Source of the DNA: Takakia lepidozioides
Taxonomy: Eukaryota; Streptophyta; Takakiopsida; Takakiales; Takakiaceae
Length of the DNA stretch: 64,000 nt
Direction of reading: 5' to 3'
NCBI GenBank assembly: GCA_030704615.1
Contig: CM060732.1
Location: 71,281,053 to 71,345,052 of the forward strand
Below, in pieces: positions 10,441-21,193 of the stretch (position 1 is its first letter; every line of letters begins with the position of its first letter). The notes beneath the pieces were generated by a model. That model made no database searches. It worked only from the letters and a program-made list of their open reading frames with translations, and was not told the origin of the DNA. A program made the translations under genes and the position numbers.

Positions 10441-12906
10441 TTCATACATATAGCAATTTAAACGAAAGTTGATTCTGTGATTATTATTTGTTCTAAAGGA
10501 ACAACTACGGTAGAGTAAGGGGATTCAACGTTTTCCAGATAATATGAAAATGAATATTAAAAGAATACAGTTCAGTCTGACTCAGAGTCAGTACAATGTA
10601 TCCCCTCTTCCTCTGCATCTAAGTCTAAGTATTTTAGAACACCGGATCCACGCTGGATACACCTACGGCTGGCCACTAAAAAGTCAGGGGATAGGGACTC
10701 GGACGCGTGAAGTGCCATTGCTTCGGCATAAACAGGGAGCAGAAAATTGGAAAGGGGGCTGTCGAAAACAGACTCGCCAGAAATGACTGTATCTCCTGAA
10801 GATCCACCGCTGGCTTTCCTGAAAGACAGCCTGAAAAAGTTATTACTGTAACTTTGATGTTATCGAGAAATTGAGTATGACTCCCAAAGAGGGTTTAGCA
10901 CTTACTCACATGAAAAGTCGTTGTCGACCTGCTTATCTTCGGGATCGTCATCATTTCGAATATGAATCCGATCAGTCTGTGTGCCTGAAGTGGAGCCAGA
11001 CAAAAGGGGGAGGAGCACTGTGTTGTAGAGGTCAGAATCACCCTCCATACCAAAAAGGCTTCTTCCGCCTGCCTTGCATGCGTGGTAAGTTGCTCCTGCA
11101 CCAGACAGGAGAACATAAGCAGTTTGGAGGAGGGGATTTAAGCAGATGAAACTGTTGAAAGGAAACCAATTCGGAAGGGAGAAAACGAACCTGTGGACAC
11201 AGAAAGATCGACCACCCGTGCAGAGCGGTGGCTGCATGACTCCAGCAGTATTTGCATGAATGCTCCTTTGCACCTCTCCAGGGAGTGCCATCTGGTCTCT
11301 TCAGAGTCTGACTGGACTGCATGAAGTTGTACAAAATGTCATCGACATGGGGCTCATAGGGGGGGTTGACGAAACAACCCTGGTCAGAAATCTCAAAGCT
11401 GCGGATGGAGGATGGTGTCTTTGATGTGCAAATCCTCCGCAGGCAGATCGCCTCGAACATCCTCGTCTGCCAAAGATAGCAGGTTAGTGTGGTAAACACA
11501 ATCTAAAGTGGAAGTGTGTACATCGGCTATTCAGAACTCTGACACCAAAAAACCATGAATCGTTGATGATCGGTGTCGATCATAAAACATTCTACTAGAG
11601 TGGAGCTGCAGAGAAAATTGAAACTCATGATCAAAGCATAAGCAGAAGGCAGACGGCATACCAGCTGACCAGGGAAACCCCCTTTCACAAGGTAGAGGCT
11701 GTTCACACAATTCCATGTGCGCAAAACTTCAAACCCTGAAGACTTGAGGTATGATGCCAATGCCCGACGACTATCATTGTCACATGACTGAAAAAGCAGA
11801 AGTGTCCCTGCATCAGAGAGGAAATTGTTACAGAACCCGAATACCCAACTCCAGTAGTTGTCCTCGAATTTGTTCCACCCTGGCGTCTTGCCCTTTGGAA
11901 GAACTTCTGGCACAGCCTGGCCATCCGGGATGTCGAGAATGACAATGTCGGCCGCATAAGTTTTCTGCACACCGCACACGAAGGTGGGACCTGTGCTCAC
12001 CTGCAACAGACATGTTTTTTATAAGAACGATGGCAAGAATGTTTTCAAAGAACGAGACTGAAATACTGCCAACGAAACATTCAGAGAAAAAGGAAAGAAA
12101 GTGGAATTCTCACCAGATTGAGGAATGAGATTATATTGTCCCAGGTAGGGGATGGCACCCCAGTGTATCCTCTCTTTCGACTCTGCATCATCGAAAGCCA
12201 ACCCTCATTAACAATTTTCATCTCTCCTGCTGAATCAGAACGGGAAGGGTGTGGCTTGGCATCGAACACGCACTGAAGAGTGCGGGTATATCTTCCAGCA
12301 CTAAAGTCCTGCCCACTCTCCATCTCCTTTTCATTCTCCTTCCCCTTGTCCTTTTCCTTCTCTTTGGACTTGTCTTTGTCCTTTGGCTTTGCTGGTGAGA
12401 TGGCTATGACATCAACAGCCTTGTCTTTTGGTTTGCGGCCCGCCTTCTTTCCCTTCTGCGGCGTTCCCTGAGCATCAGGCTCCTTGGCAGCCAAGGTTGC
12501 TATGTTTCGTTGATACTCTTCGTCAGTCAAAGGCGCCAGCATCTCAGCGTTATTGTTCAAGTATTTCATATGCTGTTCTTGAAAGGTCGTGTGCTCAGGT
12601 GGGCAGTCAAGGTACCACCCACAGTCTCTGAAGTGAGAAGGACTCCAGTCCTTCAATATCCCTGCAGTATACATGGTTGGATCGTTTGCAGGGTCCGACC
12701 ACATGTCAAGATAGTCGGGAATTCCGCTCAGGTGATTTCCTTCCATAAGCACATATTTCGTGTACCTGAAAAAAGGAGATGAATCCCAACCCACAAAAGC
12801 GCTCAGTGAGTAAGATGCAAGTAGAACAGAAAGAATAAAACATGGATTGAAATGGCTCTGACAACTGCTCCAAGGACCTTTCAGGACCACACTACTGCTC
12901 CAGATA

Positions 12907-13627
12907 TGAATGTCGTCAACGCCATTCAGAACATTCCATTCCATGACACTGTAAATACATCCTAATCCAGGTGAATGCAAATAAGCGATTAGAAATGACA
13001 CAGACATAGAAGTGAATGTCGTCAACGACATTCAAGAATGAAGCCAAATTATTACTGAAATGAAGCAAAATCACAGGATGGAAATAAAAAAATTGAGTAA
13101 GGAACCATCCAGGAAAACTCAATGCACATTCATAACGAACCTATCACTGAGGACCTCACAACATCACTGTATGTGAATGGCGTCAACGCCATTCAAAAAT
13201 ACAAAAAAGAAACCAATTACTTAGCTCCCCAATCCATGAAATTGAATTTGTCGTTTTTGAATAATACAGACACAGCTGTGAATGTCGTCAACGACATTCA
13301 CTTTGGATTTCTTAAAACAGAGCTTATCAAGCCTCCATATTCATCGCAAGAGGAAAAAACAATGCAGAACAACTGAATGTCTGCATTGACATTCAGCAAA
13401 ATGAAGTGATCAACCCTCATTGTAACCTCTATGGACATTACAAAAATTTAAATAACCTTGAGGACCACACAACAACTCCGTATGTGAATGTCGTCAACGC
13501 CATTCAAGGACATTATCAATTCTAATCAGGGACAATATAATTGCACCCTTAGATCCTAACCAGGTGAATTCATATACTCGCTTAAGAATGACTCAGACAA
13601 AGAAGTGAATGTCGTCAACGACATTCA
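12907..13627. repeat. Seven interspersed 22-bp palindromes in intron 5 of the methyltransferase gene
   Basis: Copies at 12907-12928, 13013-13034, 13174-13195, 13279-13300, 13374-13395, 13484-13505 and 13606-13627. The commonest form has arms TGAATGTCGT and ACGACATTCA around CA. One copy has paired changes in both arms (TGAATGGCGT / ACGCCATTCA), three at 12907, 13484 and similar mix the arms, and one (13374) keeps the outer TGAATGTC/GACATTCA but has a different core. Spacing is 95-161 bp. Longer units are visible: GACCACAC..AAC-type sequence precedes the GCC-armed copies and GAC..CAGACA..AGAAG precedes the GAC-armed ones, giving a higher-order repeat of about 270-310 bp. Confidence 0.9.
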
Positions 13628-15498
13628 ATCTGGATCTAAGATTGCAATCCATATGAAGCCACAATTTTTCCCAAAAAAACAGTAGAGTTTCAAGTATGAC
13701 ATTTCACCTGTACACAACTCGCATCATGGCCCACTCTCCTCCAACCTGACTGTCAAAGTCGTTGGACCGTAAAATGTTACCATCTTTGGAGAACTCCCGG
13801 AAAAAACAGTATCTCCAGGTGAGACCTCTCCACTTCCTTATGTATGCCTCCAATGACATTTGGGGAGGGGAAACAATCGCAATGTTCAGGTCCTTCAAAG
13901 TCTGATCCAGCACAATGACGGCGCGCTTTTCGAGCTGCAAATAGTATATTTGTCAGAATTGCAAAAAAGAAACACATCACATACTTGAAGAGAAGAAACA
14001 GCATGTTCGAATACACACCTGACTCCAAAATGTAGCCTTGTGGAGCCAGTTATCAAACACCAAATCACTGATTCCTTCCACCTTTGTGCCAGGCTGTATG
14101 GTGCTCTTTGGGAACTGATTCAAGTCCTTTACTGTTTGATCTGAGTTCCATATCTCCAGCCACCTTATTTTTGTTTGTGGGTCGACCATCGATATGGCCA
14201 GCCGGTGCAATTTCTCCTGCTGCATCTCCGGATGCACATGCTTGTCATAGTGTGTTTTGATCTGCTGAAGGAACTCAGGACCAAGTCCAGGATCTACTAT
14301 TCTAAGCTGCTTTCCGAAGGCTGACATCAATTTGGTTCTTCGCATCTCAAACTCCTTCTTTATTGCAGCTTCCACACCCTTTGATGTCCTTAGTTCCTCT
14401 GGTGTAGTGCGGTAATATTCGGATTTTCCTTCTCAGCTGCCTCTGCCAGTTCTTGCTGCATTCATTCAAGTAGTGATTAGCTCCGAAGGGACTCTAAACA
14501 TGTATTCGAAAAGTAAACAGATTACAGACTCGGGCTTACCGCATACATGTACTCCAGAAACGCCTCTCGTGTCAAAGAATACCAAGTGCCTGCAGCTCTT
14601 CCTGTTTCGCACTTCTTGATGATATTGGGTGGTAGTACTGTCCGAAAATCATCCAGCTTCATCAGACCAATCCTCTGAATTCGGAATAGTGTGTGAACCA
14701 AGCTTGTTGTCACATGCGATTTCTCTGTCGATCTGCAAAAACATTGAAAACATTGCATTCCTTAACACTGTTTTTTGAGGATCAACAAGACACTACAGAG
14801 GGAATCAAATCTCCTGGATGACTTACTTGTTCACGTCGTGCATAGCTGTAAGAAGCCTAGCGATGTCGTTTCCTGGATCCAAAACCATTGCCTCCACAGC
14901 AACATGCTTGTCTTTGTCTTTCGAATGGTGTTTCTGAATGTATCCCATCCATGCCAGCAATCGGTGGTTGCCGTCCCAGACGTAGAACATGTGGTTGCAA
15001 AATTGCTGGGTGTTCTTTCCCATCATGAGGCCCAGCTCGAACTCCTCATTGGCATCTTTCCAGCACTCATCCCAGTTATCACTGATCTCTGGAGAAACTA
15101 ATGTGCTTTTCCCATTTATATCCGTCAGTGACACATAAAAAACTTGTGCACCAAGTCTATATCCATGCACAAAATCACTCTCCAATTTTGTTATGTCATG
15201 GGAAAGAGGTGGACGCACAACAGGCATTGATATCATCCGGCACAGAGGTATGTCCAGACGCCCTCCAGATACGAGCATGTCCCTTATAACCTCCTGAGAG
15301 TTTACCTTCTGGAATGACATGAGTTCTTTCACCTTGTCAAGGTAGTGCACTTCGGATTCATCTGCTTCATCTGTATTCTCTGAGCTTTTTGCGGACTCGT
15401 CCCCATCTCCAGATCCTTTCCCCTCTGATCCTGTAGGCTTCGACCTCACAGTTTTCTGCACGATGCCATTCAGTTCTGACTAAGTGATTTGCAAATAG

Positions 15499-15817
15499 TG
15501 AATGGCGGTAACGACAATCACTCTGTATCAAGGAAACTCACCATGAATGGTGTGAAAGAATTCAGCACAATCTACACATGCAAAGCCGAGACTGCCGTAT
15601 TCAAAACAAAAGTGAGAGCGATAGCGAACGGCGTTAACGACAATCACAAAAGATAACAACCTGCCGGATCGGTGTTGTGTAATGACATATATGTGCAACT
15701 GATTGGCGGCAACGACATTCAGTGTAGTTTAGGGAGAATAGTAAGTGCAGACTCTCTCTTCAAACACATAGGTACATAAATCTCATGAGCAGAATCGAAT
15801 GGCGTTAACGACGCTCG
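15499..15817. repeat. Four degenerate copies of the same palindrome in intron 1
   Basis: Copies at 15499-15520, about 15624-15645, 15700-15721 and 15796-15817 follow YGAWYGGCG..AACGAC.. and are spaced 76-125 bp apart. They share the AACGAC centre and outer arms with the intron 5 family but are more diverged. They are confined to the intron between exons 1 and 2. Confidence 0.75.
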
Positions 15818-16294
15818 CGATTCAGTAGTTCCTGCTAAAGAATGGAAGAGGAAGGACTCCTTGAAAGGCAATCACACAGACTATATGATAAAACTTACTG
15901 GCACCTTCTTAGGTTTTGAAATTTGATCCCCTTCTGCAGCTTTCCTCTTCCCTCTCACATCTGCTGGAGTTTCTGTCTGCGCAAGGGTTTCTTGACCTTC
16001 TTCAGGTTCGGCGTTCCGCGTGCTTCCACCTTCTTCAGTGTCCCTGCGATTCATCTCTGCCTCCACAGGCTGGCGCACTCTTATCGCCGACTGTGTCGCA
16101 GCCGCTGCCTCAGTCTCCGTCTGCTCTTGTGAATCAGTCTCCGCGTTCACCTGCTGCCTTGGCCCTGTGTTCTCCAACAAACGACGCCTCGTCATTTTCT
16201 CTCTTGCTCTGCGTCTCTCTCTAAGGGAAGTAAAATAAAGAGACTTTCTTCTCTTTCGTATTCTAGAAGGAACCCTCTCCAGCTTGACTACCAC

Positions 16295-17050
16295 TCTCCC
16301 TCTAAGCGCGAAAAGTAGAAAAACGCAGTGACTCTCGATTTCTTGCGGGATTGCCTGTGTTCTTGCGTGTCTCTAGAAGCATCGGATTCCCTCCCGCGTG
16401 ACCGTTACACATAGTCGTTTCGTTATTAGTGCACATGCCAGCAATTGGTGTACAGCTGTTCGTATTCAGTTATGGATGTCTGACGTGTGCCGCCCAAAAC
16501 AAAACGGCGTGTTCTAAATTATAACTGGTTCAATATTTAAAAAGAACAGCGAATCCCAGAAATTGATGCGCAGTCTTAAACAAATAAATATAAATGAACG
16601 AGAGTTTGATGACAAATTTTGGAATATCATACACGGTCATCCTTGTTATCCAAACCCCACATTCGTTGCACATTTGGAACTTTCCAGGTGCGCATGATCA
16701 TTGGTAGTAGTATATAGATACATTTACTTAATCTGCAATCCCATTCTCGGATCCTGTGGCATGCTTCCAGGAAGTCGGCTTTGTTATTGGGTTTATTGAT
16801 GAGGTTCTGATTAACGGTTTAACAGTTGCCGACACTGCCCCTATGGATTCTCTGACCACTGGGCCCACAAGAAAAGTAATTAAAATGGACGGCTGCATAT
16901 CTGGAATGAATAACAGAATATGCACAGTCGTTATCTGAGCTTCCTCCGCCATATGCTCTGCTCATTCTTCAACTGTGTTCTGGAGACAGCAGTAAACCGA
17001 TTTACACTAGATCTGCGATAGCAAGGTACAAACATACTCGAGGAAGGAAG
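16295..17050. promoter_or_regulatory. Divergent intergenic spacer of the transposon
   Basis: The 756 bp between the two oppositely transcribed genes of the transposon must contain both promoters. It is A/T-rich; TATATAGATA near 16710 is a possible TATA element for the plus-strand gene but lies about 340 bp from its ATG. No palindrome of the intron family occurs here. Confidence 0.4.
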
Positions 17051-20000
17051 ATGGCTTCCTCTGAAGCGGAGTTCTTCTCAGACGACAAACCAGTGCCGTT
17101 CTCCCAGGAAGTCCTTGACAATGGATTTGCAATTGTTCTGGAACATGTCTTGGCTACCCGTTTTCAGCTGCAGAATGGCTCCATCTTTTTGGAGAAAGAG
17201 GTTTACGATCTGAAAGGGAAGTTGGTGAAATATTCTTTCCAAAACCGTGATGAGACGGCTCATATCAGCCAGTGGAGAGTGCGTCCTGGTCGATACAGAG
17301 TACTTGGAGAGCCTCGGCGAAAGTCCCTTGGGTCATATGTGACGCCCGGGACTGCTGCTTCGGTCGTTGAAGACAAGAGGGAGGTGGTGGTGAAAAAAGA
17401 ACAGACTTCCTCCACTCCAATCGTTGAGCTTTCGGATTCTTCCGATGATGACATAAGTGAAATTCCAAATCCAGTCCTTCCTACTGTGGTTGCAGAAGCT
17501 GATGAAGAAGAGATTTGTAGTGTCATTCCAAAATTGCGGGCGATGGGAGGAATGGCTGGATTCAAAAGTGAGTTGCGGGGAATTGATTGGGAATCTTTGA
17601 AGCAGGTGCCTGTGAAGTTCTTGCCGGAGACTTTTGATGGCGATATCCTATTCGAGCTGCCTCCTCCTCCGCGAGTTGGAGGTGTAACAATCATGATGCA
17701 TGGAATGGACAAGAAACACGACGGGCACCCGTGGTGCAGAACAAAAACATCCAATATTCAGAATGATGACAAGCTTGTTTTCAGGAGGACAGTTTGCAAT
17801 GGACACCTTAGGTGTGATAATTTGAATTGCAGACACTTTCTTCAGTCTGGAGTTCATAATCAAAGCGAATGGGAGGGTCTGGCGGAGAATCCATTTCAGC
17901 CTGGGACTGCCCCTCCACCGGCAAACACTTTCGTCTGCAAATTCTGCAAACTTGTGCCATCCTGCTTGGCGCTCTGCGGAGCAAGAATGTACTATGTTGT
18001 CCACCGTTTGAATACAATGACGAGAGCTTGTGTGCATTTTGGATTCCATAACCATCCTGTCTCGAAGGGGGATTACAGGGAGAGTGTTGAGACAGTATCG
18101 AGGTTGATCAAACAGGAGTTCGGGAGAAACCCATCCGCAACAACATCTGCAATTGCTCTTGGCGCAAGCAAGTCCTTCTTGGAAAGCCATATTTTGAGTG
18201 AAGGAGATTCTGTGGGGACTAAACTTGACGGTGCAGCATTGGACCTGGTCATGGATCATTTCTCCACTTTAAGTTCACCTAACATTCGGCATCAGATCAA
18301 TGCATTGAGAATGGGCTCTGGGATCAGAGGCTACATAGACAATATTTTGGAATTGAAACGACTGAGCAAGTACGATTACATCCAGGACAATGTATTCCCA
18401 GGTCAAGGTGCCATCAAAGTTTTTCTTTTCAAAATGTCGACTGTTGGGGAGGGCAGTGGGGTTAGCCTCGTGAAGCGGATGCAAAAGACTGGGGACTTGC
18501 AGAACTGTTTTCTTATGTTTGATCATGTGAAACGAGTGAAGGATTGGACGACAATGGCTTGTCATGTCTACGATCCAGTGTACCAACGAGTTATGACAAT
18601 TGCAGTTTGTGACATGCAATCCGAGGATACGGAATCCCAGAAGCTCATGTGGAATTCCCTGATACGTGTCATGGGCTGCCATGGGCTGCCATCTCCAAAT
18701 TTCGCAGGTTTCATGGCGGATAGTGCTCAAGCAAATTTCAATGCTATTCGTATTGTCTTCGGATCGGGCGACCCAAAAGTGCCTATGCCAGGAAGAGAGC
18801 GTACATGTCTATTCCATTGGACACAATCTCTGGAAAAACATACAAAGTCGGACATCAAACCAGAGATGCAGACTCAGCACCGTAAATTGTGCAAAGAGTA
18901 CAAAGATGCTAGAACAATGAAGGAGGCGGACACTTTGTTCCAGACAATTCGTGCCTGGTGGTTCTCTTCTGGAGCTGCATCACTTGAGAGTATGAGAACA
19001 TTGGAAGATTGGCTGGTGTTTTGGCACTTCCGGTATAGACAGTGGGGAGCAGCCATGACAATGGTACGAGGCTTCTATTTCATGCTTTATTCATACATTT
19101 GCTTTCCATATTTTTGACTCATTGCTTTCTTTATGTTGTTTCCTGTGCACTATTCTGAAGTGTGGTTATCCTCTTTGCAGAACATGTCCATTGAGGAAAT
19201 AGCAGACATGCCATCTTGCAATTTGGCAGAAATTGTGCACAATGCATGGTTGCAGCAGTCTGGGAAACGAGGTCGGGATTTGTATGTGGCAACAACAGAT
19301 GATTTGATACGTGCCTTGCAACAACAAACCGATACCGTGATTTCTTACGAGGTGGGGGTGGTGGTGGCAAGGGTCCGGACAAAATCGGAGTTGATGTTGC
19401 GTGCTGCAAACAGATCTGGGGATCCAATCAAGATAGCACGGGCGGTGAGCATGTATGCCCAGGGAACGCCACTTGTTTCTAGAGTTCCACATCTTGAAGG
19501 GGAGGAGAGATTCGGCTCCTGTAAGAGGAAATTGAACACTCCACCTGTTCGGATTCAGATTCCCACAGGGCAGACCGTGATAACTTCTCGAAGCCTCGTG
19601 TTCCCCTGCATGACAGCTCCGTGTCCGGAAACCTCCATTGTGGAGGAACCTCCAACACGACGGCAAGCTCCAGCATCAAACCGTGCCACTGAAATGGTGC
19701 AGGAGAGAAACAACCCCCTTGATGTGCTTGAGTCCGCATGCCCCGACCACGTTTGGCACATAGAACGCACAAGTGTCGGGTCTCGTGTGAAATGTACAGC
19801 GATCAGGGCAACTAATTTCGAGAAGTGCACTTCATCTATATCCAGAGGTGGTGCCGAACTCCTGCTCCGACTTTCACGGGCTTGATGCGTCCATATGGTC
19901 AACCAGAAGCCAAGAACCACAAGTTCTGGTTCTGCGCAGATGATTGTGCCAGATGTGTGCATGGAACTGTGCGTCCTTCCGTAGTGATGAAGCCATCTCC

Positions 20001-20334
20001 TCCAACCGTTTGGCCCGTGAAGGTGGGAACATATCTTAGCTTTCAGGAGATTGAAATGCTGGAGGAGGCAGGTTTTTCCCTTGCGAGACAACCCCAACTC
20101 CATGCATGTGCTACTACTCCTGCGTCCTCCCGGGTCCCCCCGGCAAATCCTGACTTGTGGCCAACCAAACGAGATGGAAAGCTCGTTCGGCGTTTCCCTC
20201 CAAACGCGCTGAACACTTTGGCAAAGTGGAGTCCGCAAGAATGCTCCAAGCTCGTGTCGGAAGCACCACGGAAGTACCCGATCCAGGATATGGTCGGGTA
20301 TTCACATCATCACTTCCACATCTGCTGTTCATGA
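17051..20334 (+). pseudogene. Mutator-like transposase with N-terminal Cys/His DNA-binding domain
   Basis: Exon 1 is 17051-19063 (671 codons) and exon 2 starts at 19181 after a GT-AG intron (ATG/GTACGA ... TTTGCAG), in phase. Residues about 245-335 hold a WRKY/GCM/FLYWCH-like zinc domain: CNGHLRCDNLNC, FVCKFCK, then CVHFGFHNHPVS. The RNase H-fold core follows, with LMFDHVKRV (first Asp, about 490), FMADSAQANF (second Asp, about 556) and CLFHWTQSL, the C/H motif after the second Asp in MULE transposases. A third catalytic acid probably lies near LEDWLVFWHF. Exon 2 continues to 19885 in one frame and appears to shift to another near 19822, open to 20334, so either a +1 frameshift or an unrecognised intron exists. 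Transposases of this kind cut at the TIRs and give 9-bp duplications, in agreement with the element ends. No close named relative is recognised. Confidence 0.75.
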
Positions 20335-21106
20335 CAGGACCTACGACATCACGGTTTCCAATTTCCCCAATTGCACATGTCTGATTTTGAATATGCTATA
20401 AACCAGTTGGGCAAGAGAGGTAAATTCATACCCTGCAAACATTTGTATTTCATATTTTTGAGGAGGATGGTTTGCGATCCCAAACGTGACAACTTCATTC
20501 ACCAGGCCACTATGAGTTTCACGAGGTCGATACTCTTTTGCAGCGGGATAAACAACATGGGTAGCATGAACTATGTAATGTGGTATGTGGATGACCATGA
20601 TTTGAAATGTGTAATTCACATCAATCGTCGGCTGTGCAATGATATGGCCTCCAACTATACGGAGTGAGGTCTGAGTGACAACTTTTAGGTAGTGCACATT
20701 TGTCATTGCACCGTTCGAAGTCTACATGTCTTGCTGTCGCTATGCACTACAATCATCTTTTGAAGATGATCATAACTCTCATTGTTATTTGAGGAGGGAG
20801 GAAGTTCTTCTCGTGGCAGCCTTTATGGCGCACACACTTTGTGAGGATATTTTGTCGTCTTCGTAATTGTAAAGTGAAACAAACATTTGTAATTGCACAA
20901 TGTTGGATGCTGCAATTGTAGGCCTCAAAGCTCGTCTTGATTCTATTTAGGCAAGATTCCCTGCATTAATTCCACGGTCATAGGACCATCCACGGTTATA
21001 GGCGGGCGCATGTTAATGCTGACGTGGCAGTTGACGGACAGTGCCACGTCATCATTTACCGCCACATCAGCATGCTGACATGACGCTCACGCCACGTCAG
21101 CATGTG
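20335..21106. other. 3' flank of transposase, inside transposon
   Basis: No supported coding sequence. It ends in a run of CCACGTCA/TGACGTGGC motifs (from about 21020) that mirror those near the left end and lead into the right TIR. Confidence 0.4.
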
Positions 21107-21184
21107 TGCAGGCTCACGCCACGTCAGCTGGCGTGAGCGTACGCTCGCGCGCTCACGTGCAACGCTCACGCCATTGCGTCGTTG
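21107..21184 (-). repeat. Right terminal inverted repeat
   Basis: Its reverse complement starts CAACGACGCAATGGCGTGAG and continues with CACGTGAGCGCG and GAGCG as on the left. It contains GAGCGTACGCTC, a perfect 12-bp palindrome, and repeated GCTCACGCCACGTCAGC. The 9-bp duplication ATGGCATGG follows at 21185-21193. Confidence 0.85.
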
Positions 21185-21193
21185 ATGGCATGG

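Larger units (their letters stand above)
10572..16294 (-). pseudogene. ParB-like domain fused to beta-class DNA methyltransferase (ten exons, frameshifted)
   Basis: Proposed exons: 15899-16294, 14827-15455, 14540-14732, 14019-14455, 13708-13934, 12114-12765, 11662/11670-12000, 11191-11466, 10910-11095 and 10572-10830. GT-AG sites and phases agree for most junctions. The protein is about 1,190 residues: a charged N-terminus rich in Arg/Glu, then a region (about 210-320) resembling ParB/sulfiredoxin folds with VWDGNHRLLAWMGY in the place of the ParB GxRR box, a Lys/Glu-rich linker, and a Rossmann methyltransferase. The latter has ADIVILDIPDG (motif IV position, normally DPPY), then NNFLSDAGTLLLF, and at the end VVDLSVSTG-ATYHACKAGG and RSLFGMEGD (motifs I and II). 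IV before I is the order of beta-class N6A/N4C enzymes; ParB-methyltransferase fusions are known in phages and plasmids. Exon 4 lacks one base and exon 8 has two compensating shifts, so this copy is broken. The function in transposition is unknown. The terminal exon is the least certain. Confidence 0.62.
9875..21184. mobile_element. 11.3-kb Mutator-like DNA transposon with transposase and ParB-like/methyltransferase genes
   Basis: The limits are exact: host gag stops at 9874 and resumes at 21194, flanked by a 9-bp duplication. Both ends begin CA and share an imperfect inverted repeat with the core GGCGTGAGC..., CACGTGAGCGCG and GAGCG. Inside are two genes transcribed away from a shared 760-bp spacer: a Cys/His-domain DDE transposase on the plus strand and a ParB-like/beta-class methyltransferase gene on the minus strand. 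The 9-bp duplication, TIRs and transposase motifs place it in or near the MULE superfamily. At 11,310 bp it is larger than most MULEs. Both genes carry frameshifts, so this copy is probably inactive. Confidence 0.88.

Noticed and set aside
11340-11380. NPPY in exon 8 as the methyltransferase catalytic motif IV
   Set aside because: It lies in a frame that does not fit the exon ends, and it sits after the Rossmann strand that already follows the motif IV position (DIPD) in exon 7. It is noted only as part of the frameshifted segment.
12907-13627. CRISPR-like array (palindromic repeats with spacers)
   Set aside because: Spacing is irregular (95-161 bp), repeats vary, the intervening DNA is itself repeated, no cas genes are present and the host is a eukaryote with spliced genes.
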